A DNA stretch of 64,000 nt from an uncultured Amylibacter sp. (GCA_947497475.1 CANMGS010000002.1:682001-746000), one strand, 5' to 3'. Shown: positions 31,321 to 43,789, counted from the stretch's first letter. The notes: generated by a model not told the origin, from the sequence alone. A program made the numbers and translations.

Positions 31321-31392
31321 GCGCCTGACATTGCGGTTTGTAAGGCTGTGGTCAAGAGCAAGCATGACTTTTTCAACAATTTATGCTAATTA

Positions 31393-31671
31393 ATGCATAT
31401 GAAGTGGCTTTTAACGATCATATTCGTATGTGCTGGTTCCATAGCACAAAGTGACAATGCCAAGGTAAAGTGGCCCGATTGCTACTGCACTGATAAAGAC
31501 GGATTGCGTGTGGAATTAGGCAACATGATTTGCATGAAGGTCGATGGGCGTGATTTTATTGCGCGTTGTGAAATGTCATTAAACAACCCCATGTGGCGCG
31601 AAATAAGCAAAGGATGCTTATCTTCCAGCAGTCAACCCGCGGATTCCATCAACCCAACTGTTGATACGTAA
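31393..31671 (+). CDS. small exported Cys-containing hypothetical protein
   Basis: Signal peptide; WPDCYCTDKDGLRVELGNMICMKVDGRDFIARCEMSLNNPMWREISKGC. 3' end overlaps the convergent gene by 54 bp. Confidence 0.65.
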   Translation: MHMKWLLTIIFVCAGSIAQSDNAKVKWPDCYCTDKDGLRVELGNMICMKVDGRDFIARCEMSLNNPMWREISKGCLSSSSQPADSINPTVDT

Positions 31672-32082
31672 TTTATTCACACCAAAATCACGATATCCAA
31701 ATCTTGAACGAGAGAAGAAGGAAAGCTTCGATCTATCACCATTTGGCTCTATCTTAATTGTTAAGTAATCAGGGTAAGCAATTAATTTAGATCTTTGAAT
31801 AAATGTTAAAAGCTGACCATCATCCGTATTTGCCAACAATTCTATACGTTCTTGCTGACCCGCATAATCCATAATCATTTGTGAAATCTTTGCTTGTTTT
31901 AGATTGATATTAACCGATGCATCACCTGCTAGTCGGTAATCATTTGGTCGCCCAGTTGATTTTACTGTTTCAGGATCTTGGTGCCAATGTTCGATATTAT
32001 GCGGCGCAAAACGCACATAAGTTAGCAATCCGATTACAACTATAAAAAATAATCCAGCTAATACCATAGAGCCCCGTTTCAT
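31618..32082 (-). CDS. DUF1499-family protein
   Basis: TM anchor then [14 protein letters not shown]... [30 protein letters not shown]. Confidence 0.75.
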   Translation of the reverse strand: MKRGSMVLAGLFFIVVIGLLTYVRFAPHNIEHWHQDPETVKSTGRPNDYRLAGDASVNINLKQAKISQMIMDYAGQQERIELLANTDDGQLLTFIQRSKLIAYPDYLTIKIEPNGDRSKLSFFSRSRFGYRDFGVNKLRINSWVDGIRGLTAGR

Positions 32083-33209
32083 TCTGCAGCTGTATCAACA
32101 ACCTCTTGCGCATCAATCTCTGCGGCACGCGTTTCGACAAGCCCCACGATATGATCGACCATTTTATCATTATCTAACTTATGGTCCTGTTTACCTGCCA
32201 TATAAACCATGCCAGATCCAGCTCCGCCGCCTGTAAACCCTACGTCAGTCATCAATGCTTCACCTGGCCCATTCACAACACAACCGATAATCGACAATGA
32301 CATTGGTGTTTTAATATGTTCCAAACGTTTTTCTAAAATCTCTACAGTTTTGATCACATCAAAACCTTGGCGCGCACAGCTTGGGCATGAAATAATGTTT
32401 ACACCGCGGTGCCGTAAACCAAGCGATTTTAAAATCTCATAACCGACTTTTACCTCTTCGACAGGATCCGCTGACAAAGATACACGTAATGTATCACCAA
32501 TCCCCATCCAAAGTAGATTACCAAGTCCGATAGCTGACTTAATTGTACCAGAGGTTAAACCACCCGCTTCTGTTATCCCAAGATGAATAGGCGCGTCCGT
32601 TGCATCCGCAAGCCCTTGATATGCAGCTGCAGACAAGAAAACATCAGATGCTTTGACGGAAATTTTATATTCATGGAAATCATTATCTTCCAGAATGCGA
32701 ATATGCTCTAAACCGCTTTCAATCATAGCTTCAGGGCAAGGTTCCGCATATTTATCCAATAAATGTTTTTCCAAAGAGCCCGCATTTACGCCAATACGTA
32801 TAGAGCAGCCATAATCTTTCGCAGCTTTAATAACCTCTGCCACGCGATCCGGACTGCCAATATTACCTGGATTGATCCGCAAGCATGATGCGCCAGCCTC
32901 TGCCGCCTCAATTGCACGTTTGTAATGGAAGTGAATATCAGCAACCAAAGGTACTGGGCTTTCTTTTACAATTTCCTTCATCGCAACTGTAGATGCTTCA
33001 TCAGGGCATGATACACGCACAATATCTGCACCAGCTTCAGCACAAGCTTGAATTTGTTCAACCGTAGCTTTTACATCATGTGTCAGCGTATTTGTCATAG
33101 TCTGCACAGTGATTGGTGCATCACCACCCACTGGTACATTACCCACGTGAATTTGACGGCTTTTACGACGGTGAATGTTACGCCAAGGACGAATATGATT
33201 CAGGGACAT
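32079..33209 (-). CDS. ispG: 4-hydroxy-3-methylbut-2-enyl diphosphate synthase (flavodoxin-type)
   Basis: [50 protein letters not shown]. Confidence 0.96.
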   Translation of the reverse strand: MSLNHIRPWRNIHRRKSRQIHVGNVPVGGDAPITVQTMTNTLTHDVKATVEQIQACAEAGADIVRVSCPDEASTVAMKEIVKESPVPLVADIHFHYKRAIEAAEAGASCLRINPGNIGSPDRVAEVIKAAKDYGCSIRIGVNAGSLEKHLLDKYAEPCPEAMIESGLEHIRILEDNDFHEYKISVKASDVFLSAAAYQGLADATDAPIHLGITEAGGLTSGTIKSAIGLGNLLWMGIGDTLRVSLSADPVEEVKVGYEILKSLGLRHRGVNIISCPSCARQGFDVIKTVEILEKRLEHIKTPMSLSIIGCVVNGPGEALMTDVGFTGGGAGSGMVYMAGKQDHKLDNDKMVDHIVGLVETRAAEIDAQEVVDTAAE

Positions 33210-33298
33210 TGGGTGGCCTAATCTGGGTCAACTTTAACTTTTAGATATAGTACTGTTTTAGAAGCGTCAAAGCCAATGCGGCAATGTTGCATAAACCT

Positions 33299-34504
33299 TT
33301 AGTTGTTTTGCACGTCTGCTAAAATAGCCTCTGCTGTTTTCTCAACATCAATGTTAAGTGGTGGAGACAGTGGCTGTGTAAATAAGTTTTTCGCCTCAGT
33401 GTAAGCTTCTTCAACATCAGATTGTATTAATGAAACTTTACGGGCGATACCGCCATTGGCTCCAACTGGGCCAAACGTTTTGTCACCGACCATTACATAT
33501 ACAGCACCAGAATTACCCGCTTTTAAAAGCGGGCCTTGCAGATCTTGAGGGACGCGATAACGCTCACCCGCATTAAGAATTTTTTCAAACAAAACGCTAT
33601 TATCTGGCAGATACACGCGAACCCAAGCTGGGCGTGTTGCAACAACGTCAATCGTTGGCGGCCCTTTTTCAATTACGGCGACTGGAGTTGTCTCGACTAT
33701 TACAGGTACAGCGGCTGTTAATGTTGGTGTTGGTGCAAGCGCACCCTGTGTTGATGGGTCAATAGTTGCAATCGGGCCATCGCGTGAAATTATACTTGGT
33801 ACATCCAATTCTTGTGGTCGGTAAAGCTGATCTAGAGAAAGGCTTGCTCCAACGGTACTTTCTAATGATGCTGTTTGCTGATCCAAAATCGGGCTTTCAT
33901 CAATCCCTGTAGTTCCATCGGATAAGACCGAAATATTAGACGCAACACCTGGTGTTTCATTCACTGGCGCAAACTGAACACGTTGCACTTCTTGTAAGAC
34001 ACGCCAGCCACCATATCCAAGACCTGAAACCAGTGCCATCAGAACCAATAAAGACCCAATTGCCGAGAAAGATATTTTTTCATACCAAGGCTGAACAGGC
34101 AAAGCCATAGATGGTTTGGTTGTTACATTGGGGCTATTTGCAGCAACTCCAGGTAAAATTCGCTGCTGACGTTGATTTTGGCTTGGCGTTTCACGGTGTG
34201 AAACCTCTACGTTTTGACCATCAAAACCAGTTTCAGCACAAAATTGCTTAAATGCTTTATCGCCATCTAAGTTTAAGTAACGTGCATAAGATCTTACATA
34301 ACCAGCAATAAATCCGCGTGTTTCAAAAACGTCTAAGTCACCGCTTTCAATAGCAGAAATGTACTTTACGCCTATTTTTAAATCCGTTTGAACATCAATT
34401 AAAGATTTATTCAGCGTTGCGCGTTCACCGCGCAACATATCACCCAATGCTAATGGGTAAGAGTCGAAACCCCGTGGTCTGAAATCTTCAGCGGATGTGC
34501 TCAT
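33299..34504 (-). CDS. RodZ-like HTH + DUF4115 membrane protein
   Basis: LGDMLRGERATLNKSLIDVQTDLKIGVKYISAIESGD HTH, one TM, C-terminal WVRVYLPDNSVLFEKILNAGERYRVP. Confidence 0.88.
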   Translation of the reverse strand: MSTSAEDFRPRGFDSYPLALGDMLRGERATLNKSLIDVQTDLKIGVKYISAIESGDLDVFETRGFIAGYVRSYARYLNLDGDKAFKQFCAETGFDGQNVEVSHRETPSQNQRQQRILPGVAANSPNVTTKPSMALPVQPWYEKISFSAIGSLLVLMALVSGLGYGGWRVLQEVQRVQFAPVNETPGVASNISVLSDGTTGIDESPILDQQTASLESTVGASLSLDQLYRPQELDVPSIISRDGPIATIDPSTQGALAPTPTLTAAVPVIVETTPVAVIEKGPPTIDVVATRPAWVRVYLPDNSVLFEKILNAGERYRVPQDLQGPLLKAGNSGAVYVMVGDKTFGPVGANGGIARKVSLIQSDVEEAYTEAKNLFTQPLSPPLNIDVEKTAEAILADVQNN

Positions 34505-34619
34505 CGCGTGCTTACCTATATATCTGCGCTCAATTACCTCGAATCGAGAGGGTATACCCTCTTCAAGTCGATATTAACACAGTTTGCGTATTTCGGTAGC
34601 CCCGCCTACTAAATAAGCT

Positions 34620-35843
34620 TTAGCCAGCCATTTGTGAGCGGTTTAATGCGCAATGGCCCCAAAGCTCATCAAGAGCAACAACCAATTCGCGCACCATCGT
34701 ATCCGTATGGACTGGAGATGGTGTGAAGCGCAAACGTTCAGTCCCACGTGGAACTGTTGGAAAGTTAATCGGTTGAACATAAATTCCATAGTCTTCTAAC
34801 AACTTGTCAGACAACATTTTACATTTAACAGGATCACCAACATGAACAGGCACAATATGGCTGCCATAATCGTCGACTGGCATACCCAATGATTTAACCT
34901 GTTCTTTCAAATTACGTGCGCGTGCTTGATGCTCATCACGCAGTTCTGAATGCTCTTTAAGATATTCAACCGATGCACGCGCCCCTGCTGCAATTGCAGG
35001 AGCTAAAGATGTTGAAAAGATAAAACCTGGAGCATAGGAACGAATTGCATCAGCTAACTTCGCTGAACATGCAACATACCCACCCATAACACCATATGCT
35101 TTGGCTAAAGTACCATTGATCATATCTAAGCGATCCATCAAGCCATCGCGTTCAGCAATACCACCGCCGCGTGGACCGTAAAGTCCAACAGCGTGAACTT
35201 CATCGATGTATGTCAGCGCGTTAAATTCATCAGCCAAATCACAAATCTCTTCGATTGGGCCAAAATCACCATCCATAGAATAAAGTGATTCAAATGCGAT
35301 TAATTTAGGTGCATCTTTCGGAGATTGCTCAAGCAATTCACGCAAATGGGTTACATCATTATGACGAAATACGTGTTTCTCACCAAAACCATGACGAATA
35401 CCTTCGATCATTGATGCATGGTTCAATGCGTCCGAGTAAATTATCAAACCAGGAAACAACCTTGGTAAAACAGATAGTGTCGCTTCGTTTGCATTATAGG
35501 CTGATGTAAAAACTAAGGCAGCTTCTTTAGCGTGCAAATCCGCAAGTGATAATTCTAAATCCTTATGAAACGAGGTGTTTCCAGAAATGTTACGCGTACC
35601 ACCAGAGCCTGCACCAGCAACTTCAATCGCTTTTTGCATAGCATTCAAAACAACTGGGTTCTGGCCCATACCGAGGTAATCGTTGCCGCACCAAACTGTT
35701 ATATCACGTTCTTCACCATTTTCAGTCGTCCATACAGCTTTAGGAAACTGTTGGTTCTTGCGGCGAATGTTTTGAAATACGCGATAACGCCCTTCTTCGT
35801 GCAAGGCATTAAGTGCGGCATCTATTTTGGCTTGGTAGTCCAT
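34620..35843 (-). CDS. hemA: 5-aminolevulinate synthase
   Basis: [48 protein letters not shown]. Confidence 0.96.
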   Translation of the reverse strand: MDYQAKIDAALNALHEEGRYRVFQNIRRKNQQFPKAVWTTENGEERDITVWCGNDYLGMGQNPVVLNAMQKAIEVAGAGSGGTRNISGNTSFHKDLELSLADLHAKEAALVFTSAYNANEATLSVLPRLFPGLIIYSDALNHASMIEGIRHGFGEKHVFRHNDVTHLRELLEQSPKDAPKLIAFESLYSMDGDFGPIEEICDLADEFNALTYIDEVHAVGLYGPRGGGIAERDGLMDRLDMINGTLAKAYGVMGGYVACSAKLADAIRSYAPGFIFSTSLAPAIAAGARASVEYLKEHSELRDEHQARARNLKEQVKSLGMPVDDYGSHIVPVHVGDPVKCKMLSDKLLEDYGIYVQPINFPTVPRGTERLRFTPSPVHTDTMVRELVVALDELWGHCALNRSQMAG

Positions 35844-35961
35844 CGTATTTTCCTAGCTTATGCGGCAGATATAAGACGAAACTATGTATACTGCACGTTA
35901 AAAAGCTTGCGAGGTACGAAATGTCACAGATTTTTGAAATTTAAATATATTTATGCTTTTT

Positions 35962-36471
35962 TTAGTAAATATATCGAATTTGATCGCCCCAATAACGTTC
36001 TAATCTGTGCAATGTGGCATTCAAATCTCCCAAATTTAAATCACCCAACACCTCTTTGCCTAAAATACCATCGGAATGGCGTCCAAACAAATCTGATACA
36101 ACTTTGCGTATATGGCGGCCGCTCTCTGAAAGCCGAACACGCACAGATCTACGATCAATTTCACAACGTTTGTGTTCCATATATCCTGATTCAACTAATT
36201 TCTTAAGATTGTATGAGACATTTGATCCTTGATAATAGCCACGAGATTTCAATTCACCTGCTGTAACTTCGTTATCACCGATATTAAAAAGTAAAAGGGC
36301 TTGAACTGAATTGATATCCAGCAAACCAAGTCGTTCAAATTCATCTTTAATAACATCTAACAATAATCGATGTAGTCGTTCGACCATAGAAAGGGTTTCT
36401 AAATAGGATCCTAAAAACGCGCTGCCCTGTTGTTTGACTGGGTCAGCGGAAATATTTTCATATACGCTCAT
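35962..36471 (-). CDS. MarR/winged-helix regulator
   Basis: NSVQALLLFNIGDNEVTAGELKSRGYYQGSNVSYNLKKLVESGYMEHKRCEIDRRSVRVRLSESG. Confidence 0.9.
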   Translation of the reverse strand: MSVYENISADPVKQQGSAFLGSYLETLSMVERLHRLLLDVIKDEFERLGLLDINSVQALLLFNIGDNEVTAGELKSRGYYQGSNVSYNLKKLVESGYMEHKRCEIDRRSVRVRLSESGRHIRKVVSDLFGRHSDGILGKEVLGDLNLGDLNATLHRLERYWGDQIRYIY

Positions 36472-36535
36472 TCTTTACTCCGCCAGATACTGCTCTGCAT
36501 CTTTGATGACGGGAAAAGTCAAACAACTCGTTAAA

Positions 36536-36805
36536 TTATGAGTTTATTTTCGTAAAATAATGCTCTTTTACACGAGAAAGGGCTTTTTCAATCTCTTTAG
36601 GTGTCTCTTGTTGGCCAGTTACCCATACTAAAAGATCTTGGTCATGTTCTGACATCAGGATTTCATGCGCATCTAATTCAGCATCTGTTAAAGATGCCAT
36701 TTTCTCGTCGGCGAAACTGCCGAACATCAAATCCATCTCTTTAATGCCGCGACGCCATGAACGTAAACGCAATCGTTTTAATCGTGTTTCCCGATCTTCT
36801 GCCAT
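36536..36805 (-). CDS. sdhE: succinate dehydrogenase assembly factor SdhE (FAD assembly)
   Basis: Start chosen inside the 36976 ORF: MAEDRETRLKRLRLRSWRRGIKEMDLMFGSFAD (RGxxE motif). Confidence 0.92.
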   Translation of the reverse strand: MAEDRETRLKRLRLRSWRRGIKEMDLMFGSFADEKMASLTDAELDAHEILMSEHDQDLLVWVTGQQETPKEIEKALSRVKEHYFTKINS

Positions 36806-36873
36806 ACCATGCTCCTTTTTTGCGTTAGATAACGCAGTGGAAAAAAACCACAAGTCCTGCTTGCACACTATAA

Positions 36874-38130
<1,257 letters not shown>

Positions 38131-38179
38131 AGTCAAAGCCAAGGTACTATCATAAGAAAAACAACGGGTTCTTAGCAGT

Positions 38180-38578
38180 ATGGGTAAAAATTCAGACCTT
38201 TTCTTTCGCGTACGTGAAAACGGTGCGGCGGTTTTCCGTATAGACACTGAAAATCGTCAACGTCGCCTTGAATTGCAACAAATTGCTGTTGCAAATATTC
38301 GCAATGGTCAGATTAAACCGCAAGGCGAACACTCTCCGACGGCTGCTGAACGCAATGACATTGATGCATGGATAGTCGAGCGCCGTAAGCTATTGGCTGT
38401 ACGTAAGGTTGACGACATTAAACGTGCCGTGGATCACTTAAATGACACGGCGCAATGGGTTCAATCAGACGCAACTGACGAGCAAATTGATGAATTTGCG
38501 GATGATCTATTGATGGCAATGCATGATTTGCGCACAGTTCTGGTGCGTAAAAAATCCAATATGCTTATAAAAAAGTAA
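38180..38578 (+). CDS. hypothetical conserved protein
   Basis: Intact ORF with plausible start and basic C-terminus. No family recognised. Confidence 0.65.
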   Translation: MGKNSDLFFRVRENGAAVFRIDTENRQRRLELQQIAVANIRNGQIKPQGEHSPTAAERNDIDAWIVERRKLLAVRKVDDIKRAVDHLNDTAQWVQSDATDEQIDEFADDLLMAMHDLRTVLVRKKSNMLIKK

Positions 38579-39040
38579 TCATACAGGTAGAATCGTCGTC
38601 GTTTTGATTTCTTCCATTGATAATAATGCAGTCACATTGAATATCCGAACATCATCTATCATCGCTTGATAGAACGCATCATAAGCTTTGGCATTTTTCA
38701 CACGGACTTTTAATATATAATCAATATCGCCCGCCAAACGGTGTGCTTCTAACACTTCTGGCCGCTCCATAAGAACCTTAAGAAACTTATCTTGCCACTC
38801 TTTTTCATGTTCAGACGTGCGCACAAGCACAAAGAAGCAAGCTTCTAGCCCAAGCTTTTCAGGATCAAGAATAGCTGTATTTGATTTAATCAAGCCAGAA
38901 TCGCGAAATTTACGAATTCGGTTCCATACAGGCGTCTTAGAAGCCCCTACTTTCTTGGCAATCTCATCAAGACTTTGTGAGGCATCTGATTGTAGCTCCA
39001 TAAGAATTTTTCGATCAATCGCATCTAATTGGTCTGCCAT
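38579..39040 (-). CDS. Lrp/AsnC family regulator
   Basis: LDAIDRKILMELQSDASQSLDEIAKKVGASKTPVWNRIRKFRDSGLI. Divergent from cysG. Confidence 0.94.
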   Translation of the reverse strand: MADQLDAIDRKILMELQSDASQSLDEIAKKVGASKTPVWNRIRKFRDSGLIKSNTAILDPEKLGLEACFFVLVRTSEHEKEWQDKFLKVLMERPEVLEAHRLAGDIDYILKVRVKNAKAYDAFYQAMIDDVRIFNVTALLSMEEIKTTTILPV

Positions 39041-39190
39041 TCTGTTTTTTCCTTCAAATCGAAACGATTTATTCTTTTAACTCACCAAAGCAGAACAAAT
39101 TTTCTAATTTATATTTATACACCCTATGATATAGGAATTTTATTCTAATAACGCTATATATTCAGAAAGCCAACCCGAAAGGAACAAGCC

Positions 39191-40588
39191 ATGCGCCATT
39201 TTCCGATCTTTATGAACCTCGCTGGTAGACGCGTTATTGTGTCTGGTGCAGGTGAATGCGCGGTTGCAAAATTACGTCTTCTTTTAAAGACCGAAGCCCA
39301 TATTACAGTCATTGGTACGGAACCACACACTGAGGTTCTAAAATGGGCTGGTAACAAGCAGATCACTTATTTTAATCGCCCTATGAAAGAAGGCGACGCA
39401 TTATGTGCCTCTCTTGTATACGGTGCCAACGAAGACGCTGTTGAAGATAAACGCGTGACCGACATTGGCCGCGAAGCTGGTGCATTGATCAATATTGTCG
39501 ATAACTTAGAAGACAGCCAATTCATCACTCCTGCCATTGTTGACCGTGATCCTGTTACAGTTGCGATTGGAACTGAGGGCGCTGCTCCAGTACTTGCACG
39601 TAAAATCAAACAGCAGCTCGAAGAAAGCTTACCAGAACAATTGGGCATCCTTGCGCGTATTGGTCAAGCATTCCGTCCTGTTGCCGATCAAATTCCTATG
39701 GGGCGTCGTCGCCGTGATTTCTGGTCAAAATTCTACTTCAAACGCGGACCTTTGGCATTGGCGAATGGCGGCAAGCCTGCTGTAGAAGAAGAACTTGATG
39801 CTCTTTTAAGCCAGACCCTATCAACAGCAGCTGAAAAAGGCCGTGTTTGGTTGATGGGTGCAGGTCCAGGTGATGCGGAACTTTTGACATTAAAAGCGCG
39901 TAATCTTTTACACGAAGCAGATGTTGTGATCCATGACCAGTTGGTTTCAAAACCAGTATTGGAATTGGCACGTCGCGAAGCGATAGTAATAGAAACTGGT
40001 AAAAAGGGTTTTGGCCCTTCTTGGAAACAAGATGATATCAACGCTTTAATGATCAAACATGCTGCACTTGGCCACCATGTTGTGCGTCTAAAATCTGGCG
40101 ATCCAGTGATCTATGGCCGTTTGGATGAAGAAATGGATGCCCTAACAGATGCAGGCATTCCTTTTAATATCGTTCCAGGTATCACAGCAGCATCCGCAGC
40201 TGCAGCAAGTATTGGTCAATCGCTTACAAAACGTGGTCGTAACTCATCACTTCGTATCCTAACGGGTCATGATGTTGATGGATTTGCTGATCATGATTGG
40301 AAAGAACTAGCGAAATCTGGTTCGACTGCCGTAATTTACATGGGCAAACGTGCCTCTACTTATTTACGTGGCCGCCTAATGATGTTTGGCGCTTCAGAAA
40401 ACACCCCGATCACGATCGTTGAAAACGCATCGCGACCAGATCAAAGAATACTGTCCACCACCCTATTGGGTTTGCCTGATGTAATCAGCAAAGCAGATGT
40501 TGATGGCCCTGCTGTCATCCTACTTGGCCTATCACCACGTGCAGCAATGGACGAAATTGAAACACTTGAAGAAACGGAATTGGCATAA
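39191..40588 (+). CDS. cysG: siroheme synthase (multifunctional)
   Basis: N-terminal Met8 domain (VSGAGECAVAKLRLLL), C-terminal uroporphyrinogen-III methyltransferase (VWLMGAGPGDAELLTLKA, RLKSGDPVIYGR). Confidence 0.95.
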   Translation: MRHFPIFMNLAGRRVIVSGAGECAVAKLRLLLKTEAHITVIGTEPHTEVLKWAGNKQITYFNRPMKEGDALCASLVYGANEDAVEDKRVTDIGREAGALINIVDNLEDSQFITPAIVDRDPVTVAIGTEGAAPVLARKIKQQLEESLPEQLGILARIGQAFRPVADQIPMGRRRRDFWSKFYFKRGPLALANGGKPAVEEELDALLSQTLSTAAEKGRVWLMGAGPGDAELLTLKARNLLHEADVVIHDQLVSKPVLELARREAIVIETGKKGFGPSWKQDDINALMIKHAALGHHVVRLKSGDPVIYGRLDEEMDALTDAGIPFNIVPGITAASAAAASIGQSLTKRGRNSSLRILTGHDVDGFADHDWKELAKSGSTAVIYMGKRASTYLRGRLMMFGASENTPITIVENASRPDQRILSTTLLGLPDVISKADVDGPAVILLGLSPRAAMDEIETLEETELA

Positions 40589-40887
40589 TGGCTCGTGCAT
40601 TTACACCTAAAGTTCTAACAGCAAACCGTCTTTTGGAAGGTGATGTAATTTATTACAGCGCAAACGGTGATTGGGTCACATCCCATGATGATGCCCTTTA
40701 TCTGACAGATGAAGTGCAGGCGAACGAGCTGTTGGCAGCATGTGGCAAACTTTCCAAATATTTGGTTGGCGCTTATTTGGCCGATGCCGCTTTGGAAGAT
40801 GGCAAACCAGTCCCTACTCATTTCCGCGAAGAATTTCGCACCCGTGGTCCTTCAAATTACCACCACGGCAAGCAAGCAGAGGTATAA
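40588..40887 (+). CDS. DUF2849 protein, sulfite-reduction associated
   Basis: TANRLLEGDVIYYSANGDWVTSHDDALYL; position between cysG and cysI. Confidence 0.85.
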   Translation: MARAFTPKVLTANRLLEGDVIYYSANGDWVTSHDDALYLTDEVQANELLAACGKLSKYLVGAYLADAALEDGKPVPTHFREEFRTRGPSNYHHGKQAEV

Positions 40888-40890
40888 CCC

Positions 40891-42558
40891 ATGTACAGCT
40901 ATAACGAATTTGACAAAGATTTCATCCAAACACGTGTGAAACAATTCCGTTCTCAAGTAGAACGTCGTGTTGATGGCAGCTTAACAGAAGACGAATTTAA
41001 ACCATTGCGTTTGATGAATGGTCTCTATTTGCAATTGCACGCTTATATGCTGCGCGTTGCGATCCCATATGGCACGCTGAATTCACAAAAAATGCATGTC
41101 TTGGCTGATGTGGCGGATAAGTGGGATAAAGGTTACGGCCACTTCACCACACGCCAAAACATCCAATACAACTGGCCAAAACTAAAAGACGTGCCAGATA
41201 TGTTGCAAGCTTTGGCGGACGTGGAAATGCACGCTATTCAAACATCAGGCAACTGTATCCGTAACGTGACAGCAGACCATTTTTCTGGTGCTGCTAAGGA
41301 TGAGATCGAAGATCCGCGCCCAACTGCTGAGTTGTTGCGCCAATGGTCTACAGATCACCCGGAATTCGCATTCTTGGGTCGTAAATTCAAATTCGCCGTC
41401 ACAGGCTCTGAAACAGATCGTGCTGTGATCAAGGCACATGATGTAGGTATTCAAGTTGTTAAGAATGCTGCGGGCGAGATTGGTTATAAAGTACTTGTCG
41501 GTGGCGGTTTGGGCCGTACACCAATGATTGGTAAAGTTTTACGTGAGTTCCTTCCTCGTGAAGACTTACTGCCATATTCAGAAGCAATCATGCAGGTTTA
41601 TAATGCTCTTGGTCGCCGTGACAATAAATACAAAGCACGGATTAAGATCACCGTGCATGAAAACGGCATCGATAAAATCCGCGAATTGGTCGAAGAACGC
41701 TTCATCATCCAACGCGAAGCTTTTGGTGGCTATGATCAAGAGTTGTTCAAAGACATCAAAGCGGCGTTTGCTGCACCGGATTATCTCAATGCGCCAACAA
41801 CAGCGTTTGATGATGCCCTGAGCAGCGACCCTATTTTCCGTTCGTTTGCGGATACAAACCTCTTTGAACACCGCAATCCTGACTATGCAATCGTTTCGAT
41901 CAGCATCAAGAAGCACGGTCAAACACCGGGTGATGCCACATCAGAACAAATGCGCGTTATGGCCGACTTGGCCAAAGAATACGCACATGACGAATTGCGC
42001 ATCAGCCACGAGCAAAACGTGATCCTGCCGCATGTGCATAAATCGCATATCCCTGCGATCCATGCCAAATTGCGTGAACATGGTTTGGCAACAGCCAATA
42101 TTGGCCTGATCTCTGATATCATCGCTTGCCCCGGTATGGATTACTGTGCGCTTGCAACTGCGCGTTCTATTCCTATCGCACAACAAATTGCGACGCGTTT
42201 TGACGAGTTGAAGTTAGAGCATGATATTGGTGAGCTAAAAATCAAAATCTCTGGTTGTATCAACGCCTGTGGTCACCACCACGTGGGCCACATCGGTATC
42301 CTTGGTTTGGATAAAGCTGGTGTTGAAAGCTACCAAATCACTTTGGGTGGCGACGGTTCTGAAAATGCTGCGATTGGTGAACGTGCTGGCCCTGGTTTTT
42401 CTTACACAGAAATCGTGCCTGCAATTGAACGCTTGATCGGCGCTTACTTAGAAGTGCGCGACAGCAAAAACGAAACATTTCTTGAAACGTATCGCCGTTT
42501 GGGATCAGCACCGTTTAAAGCGGCGCTTTATCCTGAAACGCGCGTAGCTGCGGAGTAA
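40891..42558 (+). CDS. cysI: nitrite/sulfite reductase hemoprotein
   Basis: GYGHFTTRQNIQYNWPKL; ACPGMDYCALATARS; KISGCINACGHHHVGHIGILG. Confidence 0.94.
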   Translation: MYSYNEFDKDFIQTRVKQFRSQVERRVDGSLTEDEFKPLRLMNGLYLQLHAYMLRVAIPYGTLNSQKMHVLADVADKWDKGYGHFTTRQNIQYNWPKLKDVPDMLQALADVEMHAIQTSGNCIRNVTADHFSGAAKDEIEDPRPTAELLRQWSTDHPEFAFLGRKFKFAVTGSETDRAVIKAHDVGIQVVKNAAGEIGYKVLVGGGLGRTPMIGKVLREFLPREDLLPYSEAIMQVYNALGRRDNKYKARIKITVHENGIDKIRELVEERFIIQREAFGGYDQELFKDIKAAFAAPDYLNAPTTAFDDALSSDPIFRSFADTNLFEHRNPDYAIVSISIKKHGQTPGDATSEQMRVMADLAKEYAHDELRISHEQNVILPHVHKSHIPAIHAKLREHGLATANIGLISDIIACPGMDYCALATARSIPIAQQIATRFDELKLEHDIGELKIKISGCINACGHHHVGHIGILGLDKAGVESYQITLGGDGSENAAIGERAGPGFSYTEIVPAIERLIGAYLEVRDSKNETFLETYRRLGSAPFKAALYPETRVAAE

Positions 42559-42563
42559 ATATT

Positions 42564-43304
42564 ATGCCTTTTGAAATTTCGAATATTTCGATTGATGAAC
42601 GCGTTCAAATGCTAAACGGATATTACCGCCACCACGCGGCAATCCCTGTTTTGCGTCATGCTTTGAACGATCCAATTGTGGGTGATGTGGCTTTGGTGTC
42701 TTCTTTTGGCGCTGAATCTGTTGTGTTGCTGCAAATGGTATCACTTATCAAACCTGAAACACCTGTATTGTTCATTGATACGGAAATGTTGTTTCCAGAA
42801 ACACTTGAGTATCAAGTTGAGCTTTCTGAAAAGCTTGGCCTGAAAGATGTGCGCGTGATCAAAGCGGATGAAACGGCAATCGCTGAACGCGATCCATCTG
42901 GTACATTACACAAGTCTAACCCTGATGCATGTTGTGCCCTGCGCAAATCAGAGCCTCTTGAAAAAGCATTGGGCGGTTTTGATGCGTGGATTACAGGTCG
43001 TAAGCGTTTCCAATCTGGTCAACGTGCTGAACTGACGTTGTTTGAAAACGAAAATGATCGTCGTATCAAAATCAACCCATTAAGCCATTGGCGTAAAGGG
43101 GATGTGCGCGATTATATCGTTGATAATGATCTGCCGCGCCATCCACTGGTTGCTAAAAACTACCTATCTCTTGGTTGTGCTCCATGTACCAGCCCTGTTA
43201 AAGACGGCGAAAATGAACGCTCTGGCCGTTGGCGTGGGGTTGAAAAAACAGAATGTGGTATCCATTTCGAAAATGGCACTGCAACACGTATGGATACGGA
43301 ATAA
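42564..43304 (+). CDS. cysH: phosphoadenylyl/adenylyl-sulfate reductase; Cys pattern suggests the 4Fe-4S APS-reductase type
   Basis: SSFGAESVVLL; CCALRKSEPL; SLGCAPCTSPV; TECGIH. Confidence 0.93.
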   Translation: MPFEISNISIDERVQMLNGYYRHHAAIPVLRHALNDPIVGDVALVSSFGAESVVLLQMVSLIKPETPVLFIDTEMLFPETLEYQVELSEKLGLKDVRVIKADETAIAERDPSGTLHKSNPDACCALRKSEPLEKALGGFDAWITGRKRFQSGQRAELTLFENENDRRIKINPLSHWRKGDVRDYIVDNDLPRHPLVAKNYLSLGCAPCTSPVKDGENERSGRWRGVEKTECGIHFENGTATRMDTE

Positions 43305-43308
43305 GCCT

Positions 43309-43740
43309 ATGACACAACTTATCAATGATAACGGCTTTGTTGCCGATGATTGGGAGCATGGTTTTCGTGATTGGGAAGGTGTGACATCTTCTTCTTACGG
43401 TGCTGATGCTGGTTATGGCTTGGATGTTCCAAACACTGTGGGTGCTGAACAGATTAAACCGTATTTCAATCAGGCCGCTGTTATTCGTATCGATTTCCCT
43501 TCTTCTGCAGATGGACGCGGTTTTTCAATCGCGCGCCATTTGCGCATGCTGGGCTATACAGGCCGCATTCGTGCGCATGGCCACGTCTTGGCAGATCAAT
43601 ACGCAATGGCGCGCCGTTGTGGTTTTGACGAAGTCGAAATTTCCGATGAGCTAGCAAAACGCCAGCCCGAAGATCAATGGCAGTTCCGTGCAGATTGGAA
43701 AGCCCATGATTACCAATCCCGTATGCGCCAAAAAGCGTAA
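43309..43740 (+). CDS. DUF934 protein, sulfite-reduction associated
   Basis: Start chosen inside the 43102 ORF; IRIDFPSSADGRGFSIARHLRMLGYTGRIRAHGHVLADQYAMARRCGFDEVEI. Confidence 0.9.
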   Translation: MTQLINDNGFVADDWEHGFRDWEGVTSSSYGADAGYGLDVPNTVGAEQIKPYFNQAAVIRIDFPSSADGRGFSIARHLRMLGYTGRIRAHGHVLADQYAMARRCGFDEVEISDELAKRQPEDQWQFRADWKAHDYQSRMRQKA

Positions 43741-43789
43741 ACTTGAACTCTCTATAACCTCCCTATAGACACTCCCGAAAGTTAGACCC

